A stretch of DNA of 64,000 nucleotides, from the NCBI GenBank assembly GCA_905250115.1, contig CAJNOI010000226.1, positions 1-64,000 on the forward strand, written 5' to 3'. The stretch comes from Adineta steineri (taxonomy: Eukaryota; Rotifera; Eurotatoria; Adinetida; Adinetidae). The position numbers and the translations under genes are program-made. Shown piece by piece: positions 33,322 through 44,009 of the stretch (its first letter is position 1; every line of letters starts with the position of its first letter). The notes beneath the pieces were generated by a model, which was not told the origin of the DNA, did not search any database, and saw only the letters and a program-made list of their open reading frames with translations.

Positions 33322-34322
33322 TCGAGAGATAGCGAGAAAATGTGGTATGAAAGCGAGAGTGTGTGTGTGTTTGATGTTGACACCACACGATGAGAGAATA
33401 AACAAGAATAGAGTTGTGTGTGTGTATGTTTGAGAGAGAGACCGTATGTGTGCGTGAAAGAGAAAAGGAATATTAATTAAGTTTTGAATTAGTCTTTTTC
33501 GGAGTGGAGATGTAAAATATTTTTTATTTGTAGTTGTATTGGTAATGTTGCGTATGTTGTACCTTTTTGAGTTAAGTGACGATGCCAATTTTGAACGTTT
33601 GCATGAGTGACAAAAGATTAGAAGTGGTCAAGGTGTTTGAATATGAAATTTATGTATACCAGCAGACTCCCACTGAAGCTGAAAGTAGTTAGATGATGCA
33701 GAGAGTGTGGATGTAAATGTATCTTCTCAGATCCTAGTTTTCATTGAGAAATATTAAAGTATATAAGAGACAGAATTGATGAACTGTCTCGAAAATATAT
33801 CTTGAGAATGTTGGTGTCGATCATTTAATCAAGACTCAATAAAGTAATCACATTGACATTCACAATTATTCAATTACATAAAGTGTATATGAAAGTACTT
33901 GTATTAGACTAAAATCACTGAGTTTGATTTCATTCACGGCAAAATCAAATCAAATAGTGTAATTCTATAATTATGATTACAAGTCACAGATATATGTTAT
34001 TTGTGTCTATATCATTTTATAATTAATTTCAACGTGAGCCAAGGAACTATAGAAGTAAAAATAGAGGAATGAAAAAATATAAAACCTAAAAAAAAGATAA
34101 CAGCTATAGTAATATAACAGTCCAAACGACATTATATCGTTAAAAAAACAGAATAGACGAATGCCAAGCCTTTTTCTTCACTTATGTATATAGTCGACAT
34201 GAATGTGCTTAGATGATAAGAAAAAGAAAAGAAAGTAAAAATACAAAAAACATCGAGTTACAATAGAAAACGTAATACCAACAAACAGCATCGTTTTATT
34301 CGTATTTTTTTTCGACTCTGAT
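33322..34322. other. Divergent intergenic region
   Basis: It separates the minus-strand membrane protein and the plus-strand SDR gene, so it should hold both promoters. A GT/GA-rich microsatellite patch lies at 33355-33460. Confidence 0.5.
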
Positions 34323-35391
34323 ATGACAGAATCAAACTTTGGAGCAAAAACGACCGCACATGAAGTCGTCAAACGTCTTAATGTAAATCTCGATGGAAAA
34401 GTAGTGTTTATCACAGGAGCAACGTCAGGTAAACTCAGTTCATGGAGATATTTTGTTTTATACACTTGTTTTTTTTTTCTCAAGGTATTGGTGTTGAAAC
34501 AGCTCGAGCATTAGCAAGTACCAATGCTCATGTGTTTATCACTGCTAGAGACATGAATCGAGGAGCACAGGTTGCAGAGGACATTAAGAAAACAACAGGC
34601 AACAATCAAGTTGATGTTTTGGAACTTGATCTTACTTCATTAGAATCTGTTCGAAATTGTGTTCATCAATTTCGATTACATAAATTACCTATTAACATCC
34701 TCATATGTAAGTTCGTAGATTAAAGAAATACAACAATTGATTGAACTCCTATTTATTGTTCATAGGTAATGCTGGTATTATGGCATGTCCATATTCAAAG
34801 ACAAAAGATGGATATGAATTGCAGTTGGGTGTTAATCATCTTGCTCACTTTCTTCTTGTAACTTCTCTTTTGCCTGAACTCAAAGCGGGCAAACCGGCAC
34901 GTGTTATAATGGTTAGTTCAGTACTCAACAAATTTCAAGGTATCAATTTCGAAGATATCAATTGGGAGAAGAACTATGACAAATGGTTGGCTTACGGTCA
35001 GAGTAAAACTGCTAATATTTTATTCGCCCTACAGTTAAATAAATTATATAAGTCTGAAGGACTTCGTGCATTCGCTTTAAATCCTGGTGCTATTATGACT
35101 AATCTACAAAATGTTCTACCAATTGAAGAGCAACAAGCAATGGGATATTTTAAAGAAGATGGTACACTAGCTGATTATTTTAAAAGTGTTGAACAAGGAG
35201 CATCAACCAGTGTTTATGCTGCTTTAGCATCTGAACTTGATCATTCTGATGGCGAATATTTAGAAGATTGTGCTATTACTCGAATAGTGAATGACAACAA
35301 AACTGAATTTATAGGTAGAGCACCACATGCAGCAGATATGAAAGCAGCTGAACAACTTTGGACTTTGAGTGAAAAAATGGTAGCAGAATAA
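34323..35391 (+). CDS. Short-chain dehydrogenase/reductase (retinol dehydrogenase/WWOX-like)
   Basis: Three exons (34323-34428, 34485-34706, 34766-35391) encode 317 residues. The Rossmann cofactor motif TGATSGIG spans the first intron, which splits the first of these Gly codons after the Ser. The structural CNAG motif is split by the second intron. The catalytic residues are visible as MVSSVLN (Ser) and YGQSK (Tyr-x3-Lys). HVFITARDMNRGAQ with Arg after the second strand suggests NADP(H) preference. Overall pattern, including NPGAIMTNL after the active site and EGEYLEDC-like GEYLEDCA near the end, fits the retinol dehydrogenase 11-14/WWOX group. Substrate could be a retinoid, steroid or other lipid. 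Confidence 0.92.
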
Positions 35392-35930
35392 TTTCTATCG
35401 GAACGAGTAATGTGTCTGATTTTTTTCCGTATAATACGAGTTTGTGTGTCATTACTATCTGATTAATATAATAATTAAACTAAATAAATACTTAACAAAT
35501 CATAATAGTAGTATATAAAATCACTACTAGATAATATCATCAGCACTTTAACGATATTTGAAAAAAAAATGCATCGATCGGATAATAATAGGGAAACGAG
35601 ACTGTTATTAATATGCGACGATTTGATTGATGATAGTTATGTATTCTTACAAATAAAATATTAAAAAAATACATAATGAGATTAATTTAACTGTAGGTAC
35701 AAACATGACCATTTCAAAACCGATAAATTTAACTGAAAATTAAGCATCTACAAAAAAGATTCGATACAATTTTTTTCCTTTTAATGATACATCTAAGAAG
35801 TATAAAGTCATGAGAAATGATGTATTTATTTATCATAATTATTAACAATTAACAAATAATTTCATCCTAAAAATGTAATCCGTTTAGTTCTGTATTTTAT
35901 GGTATATTTTGAAAATGTTAATAACAAATC
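35392..35930. other. Intergenic between convergent genes
   Basis: AT-rich 3' flanks of the SDR and the FkbM-like gene. No repeat of the foldback family is present. Confidence 0.5.
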
Positions 35931-37226
35931 TTATGGCCATGAATGCATTCGTATTCCAAGTTGTCGTAATCTTGTAAATAAAATATATGAATCTTTTAAT
36001 GAACCTGGTGGATTTCCCCAATATTTCCCCATTTCTCTAACTGTAATATGATGTTCAAAGAATAGTTCATCTATCAACGAATGAATGGTTGAATCATTTA
36101 ATACTTCATTTATTAAAGGTCCTTCAATTTGTGGAGTATCAATATCTAATTTGATAACAACATGATCGTATGGTTTAGCCATTGCTTTCAAATTTGTCCA
36201 AGGACTAAATTTTCCCGATTTTTCACATCCAGTATTAATTAGAGTATAAACGGGAAAGACATCATCTGGTAATTGTTTCCAAGCAGTTTTAGGATTTAAT
36301 GCTTGATATTCATAGGCAATAATACGATCAAATTTAATACCAAAACGTTTATAATATTCATAAAACCATCGCCCAGCACCGGCAGTAGTATCACCGTTCC
36401 AATTTCCAAAATAAGAACTTCCTAAATCAATCAAAATATTTTGTCCTTTTCTGATGTCTGTTTCTACGTCTAACGAATTCAATTTTGATCTTTGATACAT
36501 CCATGGAAGTAAATTTGTATTACGTCTATTTGATGTAATCATCATTGGTACATTATTATTAGGACTTGGTGTTGATGAATGAATATAAAACGGAGCTGCG
36601 ACTGATAATAGAAAAAAACGTTTTGATTGTAAAATTGCTCCTTCATATGCAGAAGCAGGTAGTGTGTTCACACGATTGCATATTGTCAATGGATCTCGTA
36701 ATAAACCAATAAGTGGTTCGATTAATTGCGATACGATGACGCCTCTAGATGATATATTTGTTATTGGATTTATACATTTTTGTTGATAAACCATTCTCGA
36801 TAGAAATATATCGCTTGATTGTTTATTACTTTCGGTTTGATTTCTTCCAAATTTCTGTAATTCGATTAATCTTTCGACAGCTAAAGCTGATTTATTTAAA
36901 TTATCTATATTTGTTAATGTTTCACAAACGATATTTTGTAATTGTTCAATATTATCAGTCCAACTAGATTCCCATGCACTTGGTGTATAATTTAAAAAAT
37001 ACCAATGACAATTTTGATCGATTTGTTTGGAATTTATTAAACAATTCCTTGCACTACCGGCTGTAAATATTTCTGTTACGATTATTCCTTGGTGACTAAT
37101 ATAAATAATAGTTAAAATTAATGATCCAATTATGAGAATGATCATTAGTGGACGTGAAAGTGAGAAATGTGATGTTCTTTGTGTAGATGTAGAATGATTC
37201 GTATTTGCAGAGTAAACCATTATCAC
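35931..37226 (-). CDS. Type II membrane protein with FkbM methyltransferase-like domain
   Basis: Intronless frame of 431 residues. A single transmembrane anchor lies near residues 27-50 (LMIILIIGSLILTIIYISH) after a short Ser/Thr-rich cytoplasmic tail, giving a type II topology typical of Golgi or secretory enzymes. The luminal part has cysteines and several NxS/T sites. The C-terminal 170 residues carry ILIDLGSSYFGNWNGDT, FDRIIAYEYQAL, HVVIKLDIDTPQIEGPLI and IDELFFEHHITVREMGKYWG. This order resembles an FkbM-like SAM-dependent methyltransferase core (glycine loop, acidic end of strand 2, then KLDID). The actual reaction is not known. Similar proteins of unknown function occur in algae and other protists. 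Confidence 0.65.
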   Translation of the reverse strand: MIMVYSANTNHSTSTQRTSHFSLSRPLMIILIIGSLILTIIYISHQGIIVTEIFTAGSARNCLINSKQIDQNCHWYFLNYTPSAWESSWTDNIEQLQNIVCETLTNIDNLNKSALAVERLIELQKFGRNQTESNKQSSDIFLSRMVYQQKCINPITNISSRGVIVSQLIEPLIGLLRDPLTICNRVNTLPASAYEGAILQSKRFFLLSVAAPFYIHSSTPSPNNNVPMMITSNRRNTNLLPWMYQRSKLNSLDVETDIRKGQNILIDLGSSYFGNWNGDTTAGAGRWFYEYYKRFGIKFDRIIAYEYQALNPKTAWKQLPDDVFPVYTLINTGCEKSGKFSPWTNLKAMAKPYDHVVIKLDIDTPQIEGPLINEVLNDSTIHSLIDELFFEHHITVREMGKYWGNPPGSLKDSYILFTRLRQLGIRMHSWP

Positions 37227-37898
37227 TATATCAATATATATAGAACAATGTTACATTTATGAAAATAAGTAGTTTATATTCATAGGATGATGAGTTTAAT
37301 TTCTTTACAGTTACATCACTAAATCGATCATTTCTGTACTAATGTCTAATAGTTGTTTTCTAGCATTTACTAACATACAAGTCATGCCTATTAATAACTA
37401 CAGACCCGAATTATCTAACTTCTGATATTTATAGTAAACATTGAAATCAATGGATGAGGAAATTCTCATATTGTGTGAAGAAATAATACACCCACATAAG
37501 GTAATGTATATTAACAAAAAATAGAATGAAAAAAAAACATACATATCCTTTATAGTTCCACCACATGTATTAAAATTCAAGGAGAGATCATTTCTCCTAG
37601 CTGAATATACGTCAACAGAATGAATACATAAAAACGCATATATATATATATCAAGTTACTGTCTTCAAAATACACTTAATCGATAAATGATTTCTTCTTA
37701 ATAGTTTTTTCATTTCTTCTTAAGATGAAAGAAGAAAAATGATCAGATTCTTTTCGCTTTTACTTATGAAAGTAGAAATGGATGAAGAATTTCTCGTTAA
37801 CTTTGTCTGAAGAGAGGGAAGGTGGTGAAACATCAAGTGAATGTAGATGAGTTACAAATGAATATCATACGAAATTTACGTGCACCGTTTTTTTCGCA
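37227..37898. other. Intergenic, no gene seen
   Basis: Promoter side of the FkbM-like gene. AT-rich, no coding signal recognised. Confidence 0.5.
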
Positions 37899-38275
37899 TC
37901 CATGAAAGGTGCACCCAAGATAGTTGCTCCCCAATGACATTTGCTCTCCAATATCAACTATCGATCACCAACATGATCATTATCAATACGAAGAGAACAA
38001 AATTACTCTGCACTGTTTTCTTTTGTACTTTCTTTTAGTTACTTATTTAATATCGTATGTTGACGATTTAAGTAATTAATAGCTGTGGATAAAAGATAAA
38101 CCAAGTCCAGCTTTTAATCAGTAAATCTCTTCGATCAATTTGAAACATTCATAATTTCTTCTTGTAACTCGTAGGAAGTCTATTTCATACTATTGAAGAG
38201 CAAATATCGTTGGGAGCAAGTATCCTTGGGGAATAAGTGTCGCGAGAGCAACTATCTCGAGTGCACCTTTCGTGG
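37899..38275. mobile_element. MITE-like element with about 30-bp inverted ends
   Basis: The left end CATGAAAGGTGCACCCAAGA then TAGTTGCTCCC is mirrored at the right end, whose complement reads CACGAAAGGTGCACTCGAGA then TAGTTGCTC. Inside both ends a TTGCTC motif recurs (ATTTGCTCTCCAATATC at the left, ATTTGCTCTTCAATA on the complement at the right), so imperfect inverted ends extend past 60 bp. The element is about 375 bp, AT-rich and has no coding capacity. No clear target-site duplication could be fixed. Confidence 0.7.
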
Positions 38276-38579
38276 TACTGTTTTTTTCATAGTTCGTCAT
38301 AGTGAAGCATGCTTTCATATTTGCTAAAGATATGGATCATTATTTATTTTCTTATTGACATTTGATCTACTTATAAATTCTCTAGTATAAAAATCGATAA
38401 AGTAATTATGATTATTTAAAACTAAGATATACGTTGGCCGATAAATCTATTTATTTTTTATCGTTGGACAAAATTCTTTCTTCCTCTTTCATACTATGTA
38501 ATCATACTTTACATTAAATGAATTACTCAGTAGAGATATGACATGAGACTTTTATTTCAATAAAATTCTCGTATTATAT

Positions 38580-38602
38580 TCCACATCCACACTCTCAAGA
38601 TG
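38580..38602. repeat. Single telomere-like arm
   Basis: TCCACATCCACACTCTCAAG followed by ATGG is a right arm of the foldback family without a left partner. Confidence 0.5.
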
Positions 38603-40947
38603 GTACAATGAAAGCAACTTCATGTTCAGACTCCTGCAGTCGTAATTACTTCTTTGTCATCAAAATTAGTTTTTAAAATTTTTTCATCGCTATAAAATTA
38701 TCTTTTTGAAAAAAGCAATTAAAAGTTCTGAGAGATGAACATATTCTGAATCGTCATATGCCAAAAATCTGCATTTTTTGTTACATTTGAAATTTTTTTG
38801 GTTTATTATTTGCATAGGATAATTTACAGAAGCGATTATAGATTTTGACAGAGCGTGAAATTCTATATCATTTTGAATATTTATTTGTTAGCATGCACTT
38901 ATGTGCTAGAGAGTAATTCGAATACTACCTACGCATGCGACTTAATAAGTTCTAAAAAGAAGTAGTCTTTTTGTAAAAAAAGAAGAAAATATAATAGAAC
39001 AGAAGAGACATATGTATATACATATATGAGAAAAAGTTCTAAACAACATATTGGAAAATAACAATGGAATATGTGATGTGATAACATGTTGAAAAATTTC
39101 AGTATGTCATGTAGAAAATTTTTCCAATACTCAACAATCTTCTAGATTTCTTCCTAAACAATAGGAAACTTCACGTGCTTTCAAAACATGGAAGTCATGT
39201 CTATAGTGACAATACATGAGAAATATAAGCTAAAACTATTTTTTTTTCCTACGGAGGTATATATACAGAACTATATGAATGTAACTAGTTTTTTTTTACA
39301 TAGAAATTTCGAATACATTTGTAATTCATCGGTTTCATAAACTCAATCATGAATTTCGAGAACTGAATACAAGATGCAAGTGTATGATGAATTCTGAAGA
39401 ATTCAGATACATTTCGTATCTCGTTTCTATTGTAAGGCTTTATATTTAGTTTCTCTTATATGACTTACCGTATATTGTACTTTTTTTTGAATTTAACTTT
39501 CTTCGCCAAACTTATAGGTGCGACACTTTTAATAAATATTACAAAAGTAGAGTTGATATAGTTATTCTATCATTACAGTTTTATATGACACCACGACATG
39601 CGCGCTCATACGCACAGGAAATGAGAAGGTTAATATTTATCATGATAATTTTTATAGTCAGATAGAGAACAGAAAAGGATTTATTCTCAATGTTATGGAC
39701 TCACTTGTTAGATGCCATTACGCACACTTTGTTATCGATATTTGATTTTCTCTACGCGTAATCTTTCCTTCGTATTCTTTCTCTTTCTCTTTTTCTTTTT
39801 TTTATGCTTTGAGTTATTCAATCGAGTCGAAGAACGCATACAGAAGAGCTGATTAAAGGAATCTATAACGATGACTTTATTCCAAATGGATATGACTGCA
39901 CAGTCACACGCAATAATATACAGCATTTATGAAAAGAAAAAGAAAAATATTCTTTTGTTTTTCTTCTGCAAACATTTAGTCTATTAGCAGGCTGCTTGAA
40001 AGAAAATAATAATATCTTAGTGGAAAAATATGTTTGAATTTATTTGTAGTTCACAATTGAACAGATCAATTGAGAAAAGATTTATTTCTTATCTAAAATT
40101 TTCGTAAAAACGTATTAAAGACTTCTCTTGTTCGATAGTTCAGTTCTTATCTCTATCATTTCTAGATTGATTTTATGACAAGACTATAAAATCAAAAAGT
40201 TTAGGAGATCTTTAGTTTTACTAAATCGATTATTGGTATTCTATTTTACGGTTCATTTTCTAATGGTATTTTGTGACCATTAATTTATTTCAATTATAAT
40301 TCGTATAACTTATCGATTTCAATTAATGGGTTGTTGGTTCAACAGATGTAACTATTTTATTTTATATCTCTAATAACGCTATTTAATTAAGAGCTACTTT
40401 GAAATTAATATCGATAATTAAGTTTATGAAACGAAAGAAAAACGTGCCACTCATCAGATTAATTTATTATTGTTGATCATGAAGATTTATAATATATTGA
40501 CAAATTCGACCTTCTTGAACTCTAAAAATGCATTATTATATATTAAATGATTTAAAGAGCAGGGAACTGTAAGTTGGAAAAAACGCATGTGAGATCAGAA
40601 ATGTTTTATAGTTGTTAAAATAAATTTTTCATCTTTCATCGTGACTAGGCATTACAAAGAAAAAGAATAGGAACATAAATTTATCAATTCTTAGAAAAGA
40701 AGAGCTTTGCATAATAATTAATGAGCCGTGTAGCATTTAGATTTAAAAATATTTTATTCTATTTTTTTCTAGAAGAAGATACTATTATTACAGTCGATGT
40801 CTTTACATCAAATACTATATGGGCTGTTTTTAGTATTTATCATAATAGCTATAGTATTACGTTGATGATCATCTCTCTTTGAATTACATCTATCTGCAGT
40901 AGACCACGTCTACAGTGACGTTCGATGCCAGTGACGATAGAAGGGTA

Positions 40948-41010
40948 ACAATACCAATGCTATTGATATTAGTATTGGGTATTAGTATTGATATTGGTAT
41001 TAGTATTGTT
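40948..41010. repeat. Degenerate hexamer repeat (ATTAGT/ATTGGT)
   Basis: About ten units of TATTGG, TATTAG or TATTGA in a row, preceded by the complementary AATACCAAT, giving a short inverted component. Confidence 0.6.
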
Positions 41011-41219
41011 AAATCCCTAAGTGACAGGATCCAGTGTATCTTATAGAGAATTTCTTTCTGATTAAAATATATTTATTTTATAACTCTCTATTGATGCATG
41101 ACTTGAAATAAACTCAAAATACTGTTACATCAAAATTAATGGTGCTTTATTACCATTACTTTATTATTTCTTTTCACTGTATTGCCGATCTCAATGCATA
41201 TGAATCATTATCTGCAACT

Positions 41220-41272
41220 AGGGTGTGAATATTACATTAACCTTATACTCTGACACCCACATCCTATGATGA
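41220..41272. repeat. Telomere-like foldback
   Basis: The left arm is AGGGTGTGAATATTACATTA, the centre TTAACC, and the right arm TGACACCCACATCCTATG. Confidence 0.65.
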
Positions 41273-41355
41273 ACGAATTATTCAATATACAATTGTTGCC
41301 TATAAGACTGATTACATACAGTTTGTTTGAGCTTTCGGTGAGAAGTTCATTTGGC

Positions 41356-41400
41356 GAAATTCATCGTCGTCGAAAAGAAATTTCGGCGACAATAGAATTC
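41356..41400. repeat. Short hairpin, 19-20 bp arms
   Basis: GAAATTCATCGTCGTCGAAA and the complement of TTTCGGCGACAATAGAATTC pair with few mismatches around a loop of about 5 nt. It lies about 290 bp upstream of the start at 41690. Confidence 0.5.
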
Positions 41401-41484
41401 ACCTACGTACGTCTACTAAAAGAATGAATTTCGAAAGAACGTCAATTTTCTCTTGTTTTATGCATATTTTTCGTCTTACAGCAT

Positions 41485-41622
41485 GTGCATTTTTAATATA
41501 AACAGCACCTTTAAAGTGTCGTTTCGAAAATTGCCAACTATAACAGTATAAAAGCACATTTTTAAAGTAAACAGCAGCCTTAAAGTGTCATTTAGGAAAT
41601 TGCCAACTATAACAGTATAAAA
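41485..41622 (+). promoter_or_regulatory. Tandemly duplicated TATA promoter segment
   Basis: Two copies of a 69-bp unit lie head to tail. Each contains ATAAACAGCA/GTAAACAGCA, TTAAAGTGTC, TTGCCAACTATAACAGTATA and ends in a TATAAAA box (41547-41553 and 41616-41622). The downstream TATA box is about 70 bp before the ATG at 41690, a plausible distance for a short 5' UTR. The copies differ by only a few bases. Confidence 0.65.
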
Positions 41623-41689
41623 TCACATTTTTTTTCAATCATTTCTTGTCTACTAAAACGAAGCTCGTACTCACACAAAATATTCATAG

Positions 41690-42664
41690 ATGGACAGTTC
41701 AATTGGCGAAAAATCGTCGAAAAAAGGCAGCGTAGCCCGTATTTTCAAATGGAAACGAATTTGCAAGCATTCTTCACGTCGAACGCGTGAGCAACCTGCT
41801 GCTCAGAATATTGAGACGAAAAACGCTCAAAAAGAAAAGGTCAATCAAAAGAATACAATTGATGAGATACCCAGTCGCCGAGTGCACAAACTGATTGTAG
41901 AAGAATCGGGAGAACAGAGAATTATTTCACAAACTACGATTCAACAAGAATATACCAATACTCTGAATATGTCGTCTACCACCACTCAATATAAAACTCC
42001 ACAATCAACGATGAAATCACAATCAGTTACCAATAACAATCGCAATACCACAAGTCAACATCTACTTCATGAAGTTCTCAAATTCGAATTCAATAAACTA
42101 TACATTCTTATATTTATCGCATTCTACTGCTATTGTTTATTCAGCAACATGATTAATTTAAACCGTTATACTTTATTATTTCTTGGATTGACTAGTACAC
42201 TCTGTTTTAAAAAGAGCTCTGTTCAAATTGCGGGTGCATACATACTACTTTTTGGTTGTTACTCTGTTATTAGAACACTTTATTGTCTGATTATCTTTGA
42301 TATTAGTCTCTACAATATGTTCTCATTAGCTCTTTTTATTGGTGCTGCAGTGTTTGGTTACCGTTTCAAAGAAGATAAGGACACTTACAAAATTCTTTTA
42401 CTCACGATATGTATTGGTGATATGGTTATTAATATAATTACTATTTATCTCTATTATGCTAAATTTATTGGGCTGCCTCTCATTTTTGGACTGATTCTTA
42501 TAATAATATTCATATTAGCGTACTACACTCAAAAATGGGTATCTGAACGGCGCTCAAAAACTGTGGAGCAAGCAGTGTCATGTCTATGCGAGATAATCTG
42601 GCTGGTTCTAGCGGCATTTCTTATCAACATTATATTATCTATAAGTAAACGTTGTAAACTATGA
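41690..42664 (+). CDS. Multi-pass membrane protein, unknown
   Basis: Intronless frame of 324 residues. The first 130 residues are hydrophilic and basic (SSKKGSVARIFKWKRICKHS, SRRTREQPA) with a Ser/Thr/Gln-rich linker. From about residue 135 there are six to seven hydrophobic segments, including LYILIFIAFYCYCLFSNMI, GAYILLFGCYSVIRTLYCLI, ILLLTICIGDMVINIITIYL and LPLIFGLILIIIFILAYYT. The gene ends with KRCKL. No known transporter or receptor motif was recognised. The duplicated TATA promoter just upstream suggests strong or regulated expression. Confidence 0.7.
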   Translation: MDSSIGEKSSKKGSVARIFKWKRICKHSSRRTREQPAAQNIETKNAQKEKVNQKNTIDEIPSRRVHKLIVEESGEQRIISQTTIQQEYTNTLNMSSTTTQYKTPQSTMKSQSVTNNNRNTTSQHLLHEVLKFEFNKLYILIFIAFYCYCLFSNMINLNRYTLLFLGLTSTLCFKKSSVQIAGAYILLFGCYSVIRTLYCLIIFDISLYNMFSLALFIGAAVFGYRFKEDKDTYKILLLTICIGDMVINIITIYLYYAKFIGLPLIFGLILIIIFILAYYTQKWVSERRSKTVEQAVSCLCEIIWLVLAAFLINIILSISKRCKL

Positions 42665-42712
42665 ACTGAGGGACGACGCCTGCTACTAAGTTTTATTTTT
42701 TTTTAACTGTCT

Positions 42713-42762
42713 AGATGTGAGTGGATGTGAGAAAGAGAATACTAACACCCTCACACTCTCAT
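42713..42762. repeat. Telomere-like foldback
   Basis: The left arm is GATGTGAGTGGATGTGAGAA and the right arm AACACCCTCACACTCTCAT, with TACTAAC in the centre. It lies 49 bp after the membrane protein stop. Confidence 0.65.
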
Positions 42763-42946
42763 TTGATGAGATTGTTAAGATTATCTTTCTTTTGAAAGTT
42801 TATTTTTATCCATTTTAAGAATCAAATGTTTATTAACTAACACATAAGTGAAATGTTTTCTATGTAACAACAAAATTTTCTAATTGAAATAAACAATTAA
42901 ATACCTTAAAATATAAATTTTAATTTCTATTCATCAATCATTTACT

Positions 42947-42987
42947 GAGGGAGAGGATGTAGATGAAGATAACACCATACCCTTCAA
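42947..42987. repeat. Telomere-like foldback, degenerate
   Basis: GAGGGAGAGGATGTAGATGA pairs imperfectly with ACACCATACCCTTCAAAT. Confidence 0.45.
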
Positions 42988-43297
42988 ATGTCAACCTAAA
43001 TTTCATAAAATCGATTATCCATAAAAATTGATTAAATCTCAAATTAGAACAAGAGATCGCCAATCACCAAAATACAATCATTTGCTTATAAGTTAGTATC
43101 GATGATAATCCATTGTACATTGGAAAATATTAATTGTCTTGTATATAAAAAGAATCTAATGTGATAGCAATTCATTTTTCAATTGTGAATGATTTCATGA
43201 TTGTATTAGTAGGTGGACAAAATTTTATTGTAACAGGTAATTTTAATATCGAAAACTCGAGACGTATGTTGTGAAGCTTTAACTAAAAAAAGATTAT

Positions 43298-43417
43298 GTT
43301 GATTACATTTTTCTTAAATCTAATACTTACGAAATATCTTATCGAGAAAAAAATGAAAGTGAACCTATTTATACAATTTATGGTTATATACACAAAGATA
43401 GTCCGAACTTTTGTTAA
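43298..43417 (+). pseudogene. Coding-like fragment, unidentified
   Basis: A 39-codon open frame reads VDYIFLKSNTYEISYREKNE then SEPIYTIYGYIHKDSPNFC before a TAA. The composition is protein-like, but there is no start codon, domain or clear splice site. It could be a decayed exon. Confidence 0.25.
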
Positions 43418-44009
43418 ACATTTGATTATATATGTTCTAGTGGTCACCTTATGGCATTGTTATGACCATTAAATGAATATAGGAACATTTCGACTATCAT
43501 AACTTTAAAACAAATATTTGACTTTTTTTCCAAGAATAAATTGATACCTAGTCCTGAACATTTCAATATGGGATTGTGTTTATTTGAAATTTACTTTAGT
43601 TTTTGATATATTATAGAATATTCTCTATAATTTACATTATGATAAAAGCAATCATTTCAGCAAAGCATTTAATCTTGTGTTACTGAGTATATCTTAGAGG
43701 AAACAAGGCTCATATATAAACTATATTATTATGTTGAAAAACGGCAAATTTATGCTACATTACACTCATCGCCTCGTTATTACGAGTTTAAATTAATGCG
43801 ACTTCGCAATTTAAAACGCTTATGGCACTCCAAAAGATTGAAAAGAATAGAACTCTATTTACGGCAATTATTTCATTAACAAGCGGCGTTAATTATAATT
43901 CTTTTTTTTTCTTTTTCTTCTTCATTATAAAAGCTTATCTTTCATTTATTGAGTCGACTCAGCGACGGTAAAAGTTAGTAGTATTATTTCCTCATCTAAT
44001 CGTGAAGAT

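Larger units (their letters stand above)
38276..41484. other. Gene-poor region, 3.2 kb
   Basis: No gene was seen. It contains a single foldback arm at 38580-38602, a hexamer repeat patch at 40948-41010, a foldback at 41220-41272 and a 20-bp-arm hairpin at 41356-41400. Confidence 0.5.
42665..44009. other. Intergenic, 1.3 kb
   Basis: Contains foldbacks at 42713-42762 and 42947-42987 and a coding-like fragment at 43298-43417. No complete gene was seen. Confidence 0.5.

Noticed and set aside
33322-33588. N-terminal extension of the small membrane protein to a 243-residue frame
   Set aside because: The extra 89 codons cover GT/GA-rich microsatellite DNA with no conserved look; the inner ATG is more likely.
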